A DNA stretch of 64,000 bases from Pseudomonadota bacterium. Its GTDB lineage: Bacteria; Desulfobacterota; Desulfobacteria; Desulfobacterales; Desulfolunaceae. The translations under genes were made by a program, and so were the position numbers. This document shows, one piece after another, positions 17,447 to 27,757 of this stretch (within the stretch, counting starts at the first letter, position 1; each line of letters begins with the position of its first letter). The notes beneath the pieces are model-generated. The model had not been told where the DNA came from. It saw only the letters and a program-made list of their open reading frames with translations, and did no database searches. The DNA lies in NCBI GenBank assembly GCA_018818835.1, contig JAHIRD010000019.1, forward strand, positions 26,438 through 90,437, read 5' to 3'.

Positions 17447-17923
17447 TCAATTATCATTCTTACCGAATTCCAAAAACCTGTGTGATAATGCCTTGTGAAT
17501 CTTTTCCTTGACCAGATGTTCAGGCTTCAGGGAATCGGGAAGGACTGAGGGCTTGTCCAAATTCAGTAAATTTCGGGAGTAATCCCTGTATTTCTTATCC
17601 AGCCGTTCAGTCTCGTTTTCCGGTTTGTCACAATCACAATCATCCGACTGGCGTCGCAACTCGTCTTCCAACCTCGAAAGAACCATAGCCAACAATTCTT
17701 CATCCTTGAAATAATTGAAGTTAACACCTTCGTCCCAGGCGGCATCCACATAGTCACGCCAATCAAAGTCCTTGACACGTTCCCATTTTTTATTCAGACA
17801 TTTCACATAGGCCTCGGGCATCAAGTCAGGTCCAAGGGGATCTTCATCTTCGCCGATAATGGCATTGTAAAACCGCATACCGTTAGGGAATGGCATGGGA
17901 TGCCTGAAAGAAAAACAAGGCAC
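17447..17923 (-). CDS. Hypothetical acidic cytoplasmic protein
   Basis: Not recognised. Up to 158 residues, highly charged and rich in Asp, Glu and Lys, with no signal peptide or membrane helix. Notable pieces are FYNAIIGEDEDPLGPDLMPE and DEELLAMVLSRLEDELRR (a likely helix), then a CDCDKPENE stretch. Start is uncertain: GTG 17923 gives the longest form and ATG 17878 would start at MRFYNA; neither has a clear ribosome site. It lies downstream of the response-regulator gene in the same orientation. It may be a real small gene; the evidence is an open frame with plausible composition. Confidence 0.5.
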   Translation of the reverse strand: MPCFSFRHPMPFPNGMRFYNAIIGEDEDPLGPDLMPEAYVKCLNKKWERVKDFDWRDYVDAAWDEGVNFNYFKDEELLAMVLSRLEDELRRQSDDCDCDKPENETERLDKKYRDYSRNLLNLDKPSVLPDSLKPEHLVKEKIHKALSHRFLEFGKNDN

Positions 17924-17990
17924 TACACAGAATAAGAACTATGGGAAAATTACCGTGGCGGATGATTTTATTTTTCAACGACGACCCCAA

Positions 17991-18728
17991 TTAATCAGAA
18001 ACCTTATTCAATAAATCGTTCATATCATTTCTCCGATACCTATACCCCACCCCGTGCACGGTGGTGATAATTTTAGGATTTGCCGGATCGTCTTCTATTT
18101 TTTTCCGAAGCTGGGCCACATGCTGGTCCAGGGTCCGGGTGGTGCCGTAATAATCAATGCCCCAGATGTCATTCAGCAGGCGATCACGGCTCAACACCTC
18201 GTCAGGATGATCGTAAAACAGGCGCAACAATTTCACTTCACGGTCGGACAAGGGCAGGGTTTCCCCATTCTTTTCCAGGGTGTAGTTCCGTGCATGGATG
18301 GTTCTCCCACCGATGCAAAAACTGTCTGATTGATTTTGCACCTTATCGGCAGGGGCTGGCCGGCACCGTCTCAGAACAGCTGCGATCCGTGCCAGAAGTT
18401 CATGGACCCCGAAGGGTTTGGTGATGTAGTCGTCGGCCCCAAGCCTGAGACCAAGGACCTTGTCGATTTCTTCACCCTTGGCTGTGAGCATGATGATGGG
18501 CATGTCCTCGGTTCTGGCCCGGATAATCCGGCAGAGATCAAACCCGCTTTTCCCCGGCATCATCACATCCAGAATCACCAGTTGAAAATCATGGGTCTCA
18601 AACATGGATAGTGCCTCGTTGCCGTCCCGTGCTGCCGTGACCTGGTAGCCCTCACTTTCAAGGGTATCGATAAGACCTGTCCGGATGTTGACATCATCTT
18701 CAGCCACTAAAATGTGTATGGGGTTCAT
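17991..18728 (-). CDS. OmpR/PhoB-family response regulator
   Basis: 245 residues: receiver domain 1-120 (AEDDVN acidic pair, phospho-acceptor Asp in VILDVMMPG, Lys in YITKPFG) and C-terminal winged helix (LSDREVKLLRLFYDHPDEVLS to TVHGVGYRY). Its ATG overlaps the stop of the histidine kinase gene (ATGA), so the two are a cognate, translationally coupled pair. It should bind DNA as a dimer; targets are unknown, with the VWA gene in the same operon an obvious candidate. Confidence 0.95.
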   Translation of the reverse strand: MNPIHILVAEDDVNIRTGLIDTLESEGYQVTAARDGNEALSMFETHDFQLVILDVMMPGKSGFDLCRIIRARTEDMPIIMLTAKGEEIDKVLGLRLGADDYITKPFGVHELLARIAAVLRRCRPAPADKVQNQSDSFCIGGRTIHARNYTLEKNGETLPLSDREVKLLRLFYDHPDEVLSRDRLLNDIWGIDYYGTTRTLDQHVAQLRKKIEDDPANPKIITTVHGVGYRYRRNDMNDLLNKVSD

Positions 18729-20434
18729 GCTCGTTTTATCCTTGCCCGGAAACAGCTGCCCCGGCTTTGTTCAGAGTGATACGAAAGATCGCCCCCCAGA
18801 TCCCTAAGGATCCTGCGGGCGATGCTCAGACCCAGGCCTGACCCTGCCTGTCCGGCGGTGAGACTGTTGTCCACCCGGTGAAATTTTTTAAAAATTCGTG
18901 TGCGGTGGTCTTCGGGAATGCCCGGCCCCCGGTCCCTGATCAACAGCTCTAAGTATGGAGAGTCCTTTTCATCCTGGACCTCAAAGGCCAGAAAGCCTCC
19001 TGAGGCAGCATATTTCACTGCATTATCCATGAGATTCAGCACCACCTGCTCCAATGCATCCCGGTCTGTTTCAAGGGGCAGATATTTTTCAGGTAGGACA
19101 AGATGGACCGATATCCCGGCTTCCTTAAGCCGGAGGCTGTGGGCATCGGTGATTTCCCTGAGAAAGGATCCTAAATCAAAGGATGACTTATGGTAGTTTT
19201 TCTTGCCTTCCTCCAGCTTTCCGAAATCCAGCACATTGTTCACCAGCCGTGTCAGACGCTGACTTTCAGACACAATCACCGACAGATAATGGCTTATTTT
19301 TTCAGGGGCCTTGACCCGTCCGTCCCGGAGAAGTTCTGCGTACATGCGGATACTGGTCAAGGGCGTTTTCAATTCGTGGGAAACGCTGGACACAAAGGAT
19401 GTTTTTTCCATGGCATCGTTCATGCTCCGGCGACTGTCCCGAATCAAAAGGGCCCCGCCCAGAATCATGGCCCCGGTAAACATGAACACAAGAATCCCCG
19501 TAACATAAATCAGACCCATTCCCCCATGAAAGGCCCCTTCCGATTGATAAAAAACGATCCTGTAATGGGGCAGAAGGCCGGATAGGGGCACGCTGATCAC
19601 AGGTTTTTGTCCCGCATCAATGGGGAAGGCCCCGGACTGGTGAAGGAGCTTTCCATCCCCGGCAAGAAGTCCATAGGCCGCACCCGTGTCAGTCAGAACC
19701 GGAAGCTGGGTAATTAAACGAGACAAAAGTGCCATGAATTCCAATTCGATTCCGTAAACCGGTCCTTTCTCTGTGGCCTGGACCCAACCCAGGATAAACA
19801 GCTGATTTTCAGAAAACCAGGGAATCCAGCCGGATCGAACTCTGAATGGGGCAGCCTGATTTGTCTCACTTTGAGGGGAATATGTTGCCTCTTGCTCTGG
19901 GCGGGCCAGATCCAGTAAGTCCTTTCGCGCGGATTTCATGCGCATGACCTCAGGTCTATAGGAGCTTGATTTGGATAGGCTTGGGACTCCGGATGAGGTC
20001 CACTCATCCCTGCTCACCTCTTCCCCGAAACCCCAGGCCAGGCGCCCGGAAAACAAGGCGTCATATCGACTGATAAACCGTCTTTCCTCGGCCGTTGATT
20101 CAAGGTTGGCCATGGGATAATCAAGTTTCCCCTCTTGCCATACAAACACATTTCTGATCAGAGGGTTTGATTTTTCCCAGGATAACAACGTCCCTTTCAG
20201 CTGTTTCGGATCAATCCCGACCAGGGACCGGGTCAGGGCATCTTCCACATCGGACACAGTGAATTCCAAACTTTCGGTCATGGCCTGGGCCCGGTCAGCC
20301 AGGACAGAAAGGGACTGGACCTTGAGCCTTTCCTTTTCATGGTACAAAAGCCGTAACCCCGCAGCCCCAAGAAACACCGTGGGGAGAATCAGCAAAAGCC
20401 AATAGATGATGATGGTGCGCCGGGTGTTGTATGC
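18725..20434 (-). CDS. Membrane sensor histidine kinase
   Basis: The preferred ATG at 20434 lies close behind GGAAAGGGA and starts just before a first helix (IIIYWLLLILPTVFLGAAGL); GTG 20515, a few bases after the previous stop, is a 27-residue longer option. A periplasmic sensor of about 260 residues and a second helix (GLIYVTGILVFMFTGAMILGG) follow. Then come HisKA (SSVSHELKTPLTSIRMYAELL, phospho-His) and HATPase with NLMDNAVKYA, DRGPGIP and GSGLGLSIARRI. Partner: the coupled response regulator. The ligand is unknown. The upstream VWA protein suggests envelope sensing. Confidence 0.93.
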   Translation of the reverse strand, partial: AYNTRRTIIIYWLLLILPTVFLGAAGLRLLYHEKERLKVQSLSVLADRAQAMTESLEFTVSDVEDALTRSLVGIDPKQLKGTLLSWEKSNPLIRNVFVWQEGKLDYPMANLESTAEERRFISRYDALFSGRLAWGFGEEVSRDEWTSSGVPSLSKSSSYRPEVMRMKSARKDLLDLARPEQEATYSPQSETNQAAPFRVRSGWIPWFSENQLFILGWVQATEKGPVYGIELEFMALLSRLITQLPVLTDTGAAYGLLAGDGKLLHQSGAFPIDAGQKPVISVPLSGLLPHYRIVFYQSEGAFHGGMGLIYVTGILVFMFTGAMILGGALLIRDSRRSMNDAMEKTSFVSSVSHELKTPLTSIRMYAELLRDGRVKAPEKISHYLSVIVSESQRLTRLVNNVLDFGKLEEGKKNYHKSSFDLGSFLREITDAHSLRLKEAGISVHLVLPEKYLPLETDRDALEQVVLNLMDNAVKYAASGGFLAFEVQDEKDSPYLELLIRDRGPGIPEDHRTRIFKKFHRVDNSLTAGQAGSGLGLSIARRILRDLGGDLSYHSEQSRGSCFRARIKRA

Positions 20435-20520
20435 CATGAACGTCCCTTTCCAAGCCATGTCTGTGGCCTTTTGGAGATTGTCCGAAGCCTTTGATAGCCT
20501 TTTGGCAATCTCCACAGGCC

Positions 20521-21879
20521 TTACTTTTCGTACTGTTGATTTTTCATCTGATAACTTTCCGTTCGAAGCACCTTTCTGCTCTTCTTGCTCATGCCTTCCT
20601 TTTCGATGAGATCCGCTTTCTTTTCCAATGCATCGGCTTCTTCCATCATCTTCTCATCATCATAGACACTACCCAGGCTTTTCAACTGTGCCGCCGATGT
20701 TTTCAATGTCTCAACCGCTTCTTTTTTCTGCCCCTTGTCTGACAAGATGATGGCTTTTTCCTGGGCCAGGGCGTTGAGATTCAGCTGGTATTCACGAACC
20801 ACACTGACATTGGTCGATTGTTTTACAGTGTCTTCATCCCGGCTGAATATGGCGACCTTCATGCCCTCGTTCTGCTCCCGTTTTTTCGTAAACGGATTTT
20901 CATAGTACACTCTGGCCCGTGCAATTTCCATTTTTTTCCCATTTTTTGTTTCAGGCAGACGCACTTCCACCAGGGCATATTTCTCCTGATTGCCATACAG
21001 CTGGTTCATGAACAGTTCCACCTGCCGCCCTGTAATCCGACCTTCACGACCGATGATGGAAAGGGGTGTGACATACTCGGGCACTTCGATAATCAGTTTT
21101 ACCTGTTTGGCCACCACGTTTAGGACACTGCCAAGCTCTGCGGTGAAAATCCCGGGCAGGTCCCCGCTTTTTTCAACAAAATAGATATTCCCGTCGCTTT
21201 TCTGAGACAGACGGGCCATCAGATCTTCATTGTAATCCGTACCCACGCCCACGGTGGTCACTGAGATATTTTCCTTGATCAGTGAAGCCCCGAGCCGCCC
21301 CAGGTCTTCCGGAGTCTGGGGTCCAACATTGGCCAATCCGTCAGAAAGCAGAATAATGCGGTGAACAAAATTTCCCGATAGATGTTTCCGGATCTCTGCG
21401 GCACCCTGGCTGACTCCGCCAAAAAGAGCTGTGCTGCCCCCTGGTTCAATCATCCGAATTTTTGAAATAATAAATTCAATGTTTTCCACAGACTGGGCAG
21501 GAATAATTGTATTCACATTTTCATCATAGACCACAAGTGAAAAAATATCCTGGGGCCCCAGGTGCCGAACCGCTTCGATGGCCGCTTCCCGTGCCTTTTC
21601 AATTTTATCCCCGCCCATGGAACCGGACCGATCCAGGACCAGGGACAGATTCACGGCAGGCCGTGTCTTGGTAACGGGTGCCGGAGGGGCGTCCAGGGTC
21701 ACCTTGATCACCACGGTCTGGGAATCTCCTGCCGGAAGAACATCCCGGTCCGTTTCAACACGGCAGGCCACCTTGGTCATGCCCGTTTGGGAAAACCCGG
21801 GGGTGGACACAATAAGAAGTCCCAAGATCACCAGGACCAGACCCCTGACACGTTTATTTTTTAAAATGATTGTGGCCAT
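20521..21879 (-). CDS. Exported VWA-domain protein
   Basis: 452 residues, AAGGAAAGG site, N-terminal hydrophobic signal (GLVLVILGLLIVSTPGFS). A von Willebrand factor A domain spans about 75-265 with a complete MIDAS: DRSGSMGG, the Thr/Ser region and ILLSDGLANVGPQTPEDL. It resembles Ca-activated chloride channel-like VWA proteins (COG2304). A beta-rich segment follows, then a helical C-terminus rich in Lys and Glu. It is the first gene of the VWA-kinase-regulator operon and probably acts in the periplasm, perhaps as an adhesion or sensing partner of the kinase. Confidence 0.88.
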   Translation of the reverse strand: MATIILKNKRVRGLVLVILGLLIVSTPGFSQTGMTKVACRVETDRDVLPAGDSQTVVIKVTLDAPPAPVTKTRPAVNLSLVLDRSGSMGGDKIEKAREAAIEAVRHLGPQDIFSLVVYDENVNTIIPAQSVENIEFIISKIRMIEPGGSTALFGGVSQGAAEIRKHLSGNFVHRIILLSDGLANVGPQTPEDLGRLGASLIKENISVTTVGVGTDYNEDLMARLSQKSDGNIYFVEKSGDLPGIFTAELGSVLNVVAKQVKLIIEVPEYVTPLSIIGREGRITGRQVELFMNQLYGNQEKYALVEVRLPETKNGKKMEIARARVYYENPFTKKREQNEGMKVAIFSRDEDTVKQSTNVSVVREYQLNLNALAQEKAIILSDKGQKKEAVETLKTSAAQLKSLGSVYDDEKMMEEADALEKKADLIEKEGMSKKSRKVLRTESYQMKNQQYEK

Positions 21880-22069
21880 GATTTTTTCCTTTCCTTCAAT
21901 GAGTTATCGTTTTTTGGGTTCATGTGCAAGTCTTTGAATCCAGGATAACCCTGATCAGGAAAAAAGATGTCAGCCTCGGGTAAAAAAGATGTAAAAAAGA
22001 TGTAAAGTTTTAGTGGACGGCAGTGGACAATGTGGACAGAGTGGACCCAGTCCACCCACAACAACCTTT

Positions 22070-22220
22070 ATGAACTCGTAAAAAGTCGACGGATGGCTAT
22101 GGAAAAAGGTCCATAGGCAAGGCATAGTGTTTGGCCGGGCGTGAAGGCATACATAAGCGTATGTCGAACGTCCGGCCAAACACTATAACGCCGCATATGG
22201 GACTTTTTACGACGCCATCA
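22070..22220. repeat. Large nested palindrome (MITE-like), full copy
   Basis: Outer arms CTCGTAAAAAGTC and GACTTTTTACGAC, then an inner 19-bp stem (22124-22142 with 22168-22186, one mismatch), then an innermost CATAC/GTATG. Related pieces occur at 13331-13384, 56442-56509 (inverted) and 11228-11271. No coding capacity. This looks like a non-autonomous mobile or structured repeat. Confidence 0.75.
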
Positions 22221-22230
22221 ACCTTGGCCC

Positions 22231-22261
22231 AAAACAAAAAGGGCGGGTATAACACCCGCCC
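22231..22261 (-). terminator. Intrinsic terminator of the chalcone-isomerase-like gene
   Basis: On the minus strand GGGCGGGTGTTATACCCGCCC forms a perfect 8-bp GC-rich stem and is followed at once by TTTTTGTTTT. It lies about 40 bases after the stop codon of the gene ending at 22301. Confidence 0.9.
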
Positions 22262-22300
22262 AAAGGCAATGAAGTTACATAATTTTCTGAGGTTTAAGGA

Positions 22301-22867
22301 TTATTTTCCCAGCATACCCGCTCTCAAATCCTCGTCTCCGGTAAAGGTGTCGCCCTCTAACAACCAGACAGCGAAAAGGATATTTTTGAATTTAGGGTTG
22401 GTGATTTTATCGATCACCTTATCGTTAATCGAGACGCTCAAACCGTCACCGGGCAGATAGACATATGTCCAGACATCATTTTTCTTGGCATCGGTTGTGA
22501 GGGCTTTGAATTTATCAATGTCAGCCTTCATGGCATCAAAATCAGCTCCGGCAGCATATTTAAAACCACCCTCCCACACTTCAAGAATTTTTTCCTTGGG
22601 CCCGTTTCTTTTCCATGTCATGGTGATGGCCATGGGTTCATCTGCACCAATAATTTTTTGGGAGTCCGAGCTTTTGGCTTTGAGGTACAAGGAGCCCACA
22701 TACACTTTAAACCCCCATTTTTTGCGTATTCCCGAACCGTTGAGGATGAGTTCACCCTGGCCTGAATCAAGGGTGTCGGGTATGGTTAAGCCTCCAATGT
22801 CCAGAGCTGTTGCCGATGTTGCTGTCAGTAAGAGAATCAGTGTCACGATACGTAATTTCTTTAACAT
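22301..22867 (-). CDS. Chalcone isomerase-like exported protein
   Basis: 188 residues, GAGGAGG site, signal peptide ending ATSATA. Sequence such as LNGSGIRKKWGFKVYVGSLYL, MAITMTWKRNGP and VSINDKVIDKITNPKFKNILFAVWLLEGD fits the bacterial chalcone_isomerase-like family. Members adopt the fold but mostly lack known enzymatic activity and may bind fatty acids. It is probably monocistronic: a strong terminator follows and the upstream receptor gene ends 43 bases before it. Confidence 0.85.
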   Translation of the reverse strand: MLKKLRIVTLILLLTATSATALDIGGLTIPDTLDSGQGELILNGSGIRKKWGFKVYVGSLYLKAKSSDSQKIIGADEPMAITMTWKRNGPKEKILEVWEGGFKYAAGADFDAMKADIDKFKALTTDAKKNDVWTYVYLPGDGLSVSINDKVIDKITNPKFKNILFAVWLLEGDTFTGDEDLRAGMLGK

Positions 22868-22909
22868 TCCGCCTCCTCGTTCAATGATGTGTCACAACCA
22901 GTTTTGGGC

Positions 22910-25204
22910 TTAAATTTCAAATTGCCCGACCATTTTCTTCAATTTTTCTGCAAAGCCTGCCAGTTCTTCAGCGCTGATATTAAGCCGGGAGCCGATGACG
23001 GACATTTCACCAGCCTCCTGATTAATCCCTGCAATGTCTTTTGTAATTTCTTCTGAAACCGTTGAACACTGTGAAACATTTTCATTGACCTCCTGGATAC
23101 CCAATGAGGCATGGGCAATATTACCCCCTATCTGCTGGGTCACCTGGGAGTGATCCGTAATTGTCTGTGCGATGTTTGATATAATCTCGTTAATGTCATC
23201 AATGATTGTTGTTATCAGCCCGATACCCTTGATGGTGCTGGCGGTTGTGCTCTGGATACCGGTAATCCGGGTTTTTATTTCCTTGGTGGCCTTGGCTGTC
23301 TGTTGGGCAAGTTCTTTGATTTCATTGGCCACCACGGCAAATCCTCTGCCAGCGTCACCGGCCCTGGCAGCTTCTATGGTTGCATTCAATGCAAGCAGAT
23401 TGGTCTGTTCTGAAATTTTCGTTATGGTTTCCGTGACAATACCGATATCTTTGGCTGCATGGCTAAGCTGTTCCATATCGTATGATGCGGATTTGGCCTG
23501 GGCAACCGCTTTATCGGTGATCGTCTTTGCCTGCTCTGAATTTACGGCTATGTCATTGATTGTTATCGTGTTTTCTTCGGTTGCCATTGACACGGTTCTT
23601 AAATTGACGGCTGTTTCTTCCATGGCCGCAGCCACAGAACTCAAATTTGCGTTCATTTCCTCTGCTGCACTTGCCACGGCCTGGGACTTTTGAGCTGTAT
23701 CTTCAACCCCCTTGGCCATTTGATCGGAAATGGTTTTTAAATTTTCTGATGACGAGGACAATACATTGACATCGTTTGAGATATCCCTGAACATCCCCCC
23801 AAGATTGGTCACAATATCATTGAGCGCCCGGGCAAGAACACCAATTTCATCGTCCTGATCAATACCAAGCCGTTCCGTAAAATTCCCATTTGACATTTTC
23901 TTGGAAAAAATTGCAGCCCGAATAATGGGACTGGTGATTTGCCGTGTAATAAACAATGACAGTGAAAAACCCAGGATAATGGATAAAAGACCGATGACCA
24001 GGGCAAGGTCCGAGCGCCTATTGGCCTGGGTATTAACCTGTTTTGTTCTGGCTGACGAAAGATTTCGTGCATCATTGTAAAGCTCATCCACATGGTCTTC
24101 AATATTTCCGACCTCTTTCGTCATGATCGCATACAGGTCACGTATTCGCTCATCTTCGGCGGCCAGTTCATCAAACGCTTTTTTGTATAAATCTAAAGAC
24201 CGTCTGGTCTGATCGATGTATTCCTCGCCCATGGTGGACGTGCCCAAAGCAGCTGACAAGACAGCTATGGCGTCGTGTACTTTTTTGATATATGTTTCAC
24301 CGCCCAAAAGCAGATAGTCTTTTTCGCTGCTTCTGATTTTCAAGGTATAGGCTTTTGAATTGGGCATATAACTTATGCTGAGGAAATCATTGACCTCCTC
24401 AATGATTTCACGCATGGCTTTCAGATATTTTTCTTTCAATTCCAAGGTCTTAGAGGCAACCATTTTTTCCATGTTTTCCTTATAATATATGACGTTCTCC
24501 TTCAAGGCTTCTTTGAAAACACCGACGTCCGCATCCGAATTGTCAATGACCTGATCGTATTCCCCCACGAGTTTTTCTAATTTTTCCTGGAATTTAACAT
24601 TCTTTGTCGCCATAAATTCATTTTGCATCAGAACGATTTTGAGCATATGGACATAAAGATCTTCAACATCCACATAAGACATTTCCTTGACAAATCGGTC
24701 TGCAGCCGCTTTAAAGTCCCCCCTTAACCCGGAGTCAATGTCCAGCCCCCTTTTTTCGTACCCGGCTACAAGGTTCCTGAAGCTCGCATCGTATGACTCG
24801 ACATGGGTGGCGATTTCAGAGGCAAGCTCAGCGGTCTGATCATTTTTTGCACCCTGTGCCATGGAGACGATGATCCGGACTTTTTCGGTTAGGGAACGGA
24901 TGTCTTTATCAAGCTGGGTCAGGTACGTCTTATCAAGGGTAGAAATAAAATTCTTTTCATCAATGCGGCATTGTTTCATAAGGGTTTTGATATCTGCAGA
25001 CTCGTCTGCGATGGCCACTGTCCCTTCCATCAAATCCTTGAAATTCCTTGTGGTTGATTTGACCGTGGCATGGTAGATTCCCATAACACCCACAACCAGA
25101 AAAAGAACAATTCCAAAGCCGCCCACAAGCTTCGTAACAATCTTTAGATTGTTAAACCTCTTCAAAACAGGACCGATCCTTTGACTGATCTGTGTGAATT
25201 TCAT
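22910..25204 (-). CDS. Methyl-accepting chemotaxis protein with large periplasmic helical sensor
   Basis: About 764 residues from ATG 25204 (AGGA seven bases before); TTG 25219, behind GGAGAGAAGG, is the alternative. First helix [22 protein letters not shown], a periplasmic region of roughly 360 helical residues resembling an HBM-type sensor, and second helix [25 protein letters not shown] follows, then the signalling hairpin with the conserved tip [31 protein letters not shown]. It should cluster with CheA and CheW; none are nearby. HBM receptors often sense organic acids, but no ligand can be read here. Confidence 0.93.
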   Translation of the reverse strand: MKFTQISQRIGPVLKRFNNLKIVTKLVGGFGIVLFLVVGVMGIYHATVKSTTRNFKDLMEGTVAIADESADIKTLMKQCRIDEKNFISTLDKTYLTQLDKDIRSLTEKVRIIVSMAQGAKNDQTAELASEIATHVESYDASFRNLVAGYEKRGLDIDSGLRGDFKAAADRFVKEMSYVDVEDLYVHMLKIVLMQNEFMATKNVKFQEKLEKLVGEYDQVIDNSDADVGVFKEALKENVIYYKENMEKMVASKTLELKEKYLKAMREIIEEVNDFLSISYMPNSKAYTLKIRSSEKDYLLLGGETYIKKVHDAIAVLSAALGTSTMGEEYIDQTRRSLDLYKKAFDELAAEDERIRDLYAIMTKEVGNIEDHVDELYNDARNLSSARTKQVNTQANRRSDLALVIGLLSIILGFSLSLFITRQITSPIIRAAIFSKKMSNGNFTERLGIDQDDEIGVLARALNDIVTNLGGMFRDISNDVNVLSSSSENLKTISDQMAKGVEDTAQKSQAVASAAEEMNANLSSVAAAMEETAVNLRTVSMATEENTITINDIAVNSEQAKTITDKAVAQAKSASYDMEQLSHAAKDIGIVTETITKISEQTNLLALNATIEAARAGDAGRGFAVVANEIKELAQQTAKATKEIKTRITGIQSTTASTIKGIGLITTIIDDINEIISNIAQTITDHSQVTQQIGGNIAHASLGIQEVNENVSQCSTVSEEITKDIAGINQEAGEMSVIGSRLNISAEELAGFAEKLKKMVGQFEI

Positions 25205-25651
25205 TTTAATTCCTGTCAATACCTTCTCTCCTTCTATTCAAAGGGGTATGACCATTTATTTTTTATAGGACAAGACTCCATATCAAATAAAGATGGGCAC
25301 CCATATTTTGTGAAGGATTTTTGATAAGCGTTTTTCCATGACGTCAAGATCAACGGTGAAAACCTGAATCAAAACATACGATAATGTGCCACGTTAGCGC
25401 ATGTAAAAACAACGCCAACTATTTGAATATAATGGATCCGGTTCGAAATGAAATGCGATTGTTGTTTTCAATCAGATAGTTAATGCAATTATAATAGCAT
25501 ATTTTATTCTTTTTGCCACCATTTGTTCTGAAAAGTGAAAAAATTGCGCCATAGAAATACGAAACCTCTGGGTGTTCATTCCCGGATGGATCAGGGGGAA
25601 TGAACACGCCAGATCACTCATTCAGAGATAAAGGAAAGCGTTTTCATAACA
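25205..25651. other. Gene-free region with a perfect 12-bp inverted repeat
   Basis: About 450 AT-rich bases between two minus-strand genes. The only clear structure is GTGTTCATTCCC (25572-25583) and GGGAATGAACAC (25596-25607) around a 12-base loop. It lies about 45 bases after the stop of the M64 peptidase gene, so it may stabilise or end that transcript, though no U-run follows. The promoter of the chemotaxis receptor must lie here but no clear boxes were identified. Confidence 0.5.
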
Positions 25652-27757
25652 TTACCACCAGCCCGCACTATGGTAATGATGGTTATGAATCCAATTGGGG
25701 TAGATGGAATTCAGCTGCAGGGACGTCTGATGTGATCGCAAAAGGCCGAACCAGTTGGTGTTGTAAATAAAGAGATCTTCCCAGCCTGCCCCACCGTTAA
25801 AATTGGCAACAAGGAGTTTGTCACCCTTGCCCAGGTTCCAGCTGTTGACCCAGTCGGCCTGCCAGCTGCCGGAAAGACCTTCTCCCTTTGAAAGCAGGAC
25901 ACCAAGATATTCCGTTGCCCAGTCATGGGCGTTGTATACGTAAAGATCATCTTTGTCGTCGCCATTAATATCGGCCACAAAAAACTGATCATTCGGCTCC
26001 AGACCGTCCCATCCCGGGACGGTATCATCATACCGATGTGTATTGGCAAGGCCTCCTCCAGTGGATCGTAACATTTCAAGATATTCCTTGGACCAGTCAT
26101 GCCCGTTGAAAACATAGAGGTCATCTTTTCCGTCGTGATTGAAATCCCCAACAAAAAACTGATCCCTTTTCTTCATATCATCCCAGCCAGGAAGTTCTTC
26201 GTCGTATCGCCGGACGTAACTGAGCTGAGAACCTGAAGATGACAACATCTCTAAATATCCCATGGACCAGTCCTGGCCGTTAAACACGTAAAGATCTTTT
26301 TTCGTGTCATTATTAAAATCCGCCACAAAAAACTGATCGTTTTTTTTCATGTCACCCCAACCGGGCAGCACTCTGTCGTAGCGTCTGACATAGGAGAGAT
26401 TTGTGCCTGACGATGACAGCATCTCCAGGTACCCCATGGACCAATCGTCCATATTGACAACATAGATATCGTCTTTCCCATCGCCATTAAAATCCGCCAC
26501 AAAAAACCTGTCATGACTCTTCATGGCACCCCAACCGGGCAGATCCCTATCAAATCGGCGGATACATTCAAACCCCGTGCCCGTGGATCTTAGGAGAGCA
26601 AAATAGGGCATGGACCAATCCGAATAATTAAACACAAAGAGGTCATCCATCGTGTCATTGTTAAAATCTCCCACAAAAAACATATCCCCTGATTTGAAAT
26701 CATCCCACAAAGGGATTTCCCCGGTGGCCACCCATTCCGGTTCAAGCTCACTGCCATTGGACAAATACAGAGACAGGCTGTTGGCATTGTGTAGAACAAG
26801 ATCATCCTTGCCATCACCATTGAAATCTCCGGCATAGGAATTTTTATAGGTATAATCATGAAAAGGGTCCAGAACCGTCTGGAGCCGGTTATAACAGACC
26901 GAACAGAATGCCGGTGCATTGCTGTTCATCCTGTCATTGCAGGATGACCGATAAAGGTCAAATCTATAGCGGGTTGTCCCCAGGGTCGCACCTTCAAAAA
27001 TGCCGATGTCCTGGGAATTGTCCGTGACATCTGCACAGGTGGTGGTGACCGGTGTATTGGGATTTATAAAACTCTTCCATTTCACCTTATTCCTGTCGGT
27101 CTCAATGGTCAGGTTGGCGTTATTCGGTTCCGATCCCGTGTAATGGGTGTTTCCACCGGTATATTCATCACCGAGATTCCCCACCATATGTCCCATTTCA
27201 TGGGCCACGGTGGTCCAGTTCGAACTGGTGGTCACGGCAAAACTGTCTCCCCGCCGGCACCCCCCGCCTCCGGGCTCATTGAGAATGATAAAAACAAAAT
27301 CCCGTTGGGGGACAAGGGAGTTCAGGACGTTATTGATCAATGAGCCGGAATTGGGGCCGGGTTCCATCCAGCACCGGTCCCAAATGCCGCTGTAACGGTA
27401 GCCAAACGCCGTATTCCTGGCCGTGGTGACATTCCCGTTGATATCCACCTGGGTGACCCCCGAATCCGTTGAATTGGCATTCACCCGATATATATTGAAG
27501 GCATTCAAGGTTTCCATGAAAACATCGTCACTGAAAACCCCGTTAAAAATAAAATTATTGACCAAGGTGTTGTATGTGTTTTGATCAGCAGCCTGGAATC
27601 CGTCTCCGATAATAACAAGGTTCTTCTTAGACCCATTACTCCCGCTTCTCAGAATTTCAGTCACGGTCTGTGCAAAAGCGCCGTTGCAAAAAAGAGAGGC
27701 GACAAGCAAGGTTGCCGCAACGATATACACTATTTGAAATCGCGATATATATTTCAT
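25652..27757 (-). CDS. Secreted M64-family metallopeptidase with seven FG-GAP/VCBS-type repeats
   Basis: 701 residues with a signal peptide (IVAATLLVASLFCNGAFA). The catalytic domain (about 35-300) has KNLVIIGDGFQAADQNTY and the zinc site HEMGHMVGNLGDEY, the IgA-peptidase M64 pattern. From about 310 to the end there are seven tandem units of 51-58 residues with calcium-binding-like DFNGDGKDDLYVFN loops. Units 3 to 5 are nearly identical, which points to recent duplication, probably forming a beta-propeller. The start overlaps the stop of the upstream STN lipoprotein gene (ATGA), so the two products are made together and probably act together at the cell surface. Confidence 0.9.
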   Translation of the reverse strand: MKYISRFQIVYIVAATLLVASLFCNGAFAQTVTEILRSGSNGSKKNLVIIGDGFQAADQNTYNTLVNNFIFNGVFSDDVFMETLNAFNIYRVNANSTDSGVTQVDINGNVTTARNTAFGYRYSGIWDRCWMEPGPNSGSLINNVLNSLVPQRDFVFIILNEPGGGGCRRGDSFAVTTSSNWTTVAHEMGHMVGNLGDEYTGGNTHYTGSEPNNANLTIETDRNKVKWKSFINPNTPVTTTCADVTDNSQDIGIFEGATLGTTRYRFDLYRSSCNDRMNSNAPAFCSVCYNRLQTVLDPFHDYTYKNSYAGDFNGDGKDDLVLHNANSLSLYLSNGSELEPEWVATGEIPLWDDFKSGDMFFVGDFNNDTMDDLFVFNYSDWSMPYFALLRSTGTGFECIRRFDRDLPGWGAMKSHDRFFVADFNGDGKDDIYVVNMDDWSMGYLEMLSSSGTNLSYVRRYDRVLPGWGDMKKNDQFFVADFNNDTKKDLYVFNGQDWSMGYLEMLSSSGSQLSYVRRYDEELPGWDDMKKRDQFFVGDFNHDGKDDLYVFNGHDWSKEYLEMLRSTGGGLANTHRYDDTVPGWDGLEPNDQFFVADINGDDKDDLYVYNAHDWATEYLGVLLSKGEGLSGSWQADWVNSWNLGKGDKLLVANFNGGAGWEDLFIYNTNWFGLLRSHQTSLQLNSIYPNWIHNHHYHSAGWW

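Noticed and set aside
25419..25607. 62-codon minus-strand frame
   Set aside because: AT-rich low-complexity translation in a gap, overlapping a perfect inverted repeat; no ribosome site.
25690..26880. Tandem repeats considered as a CRISPR or minisatellite
   Set aside because: The units are about 170 bases, in frame and encode the FG-GAP-type repeats of the M64 peptidase.
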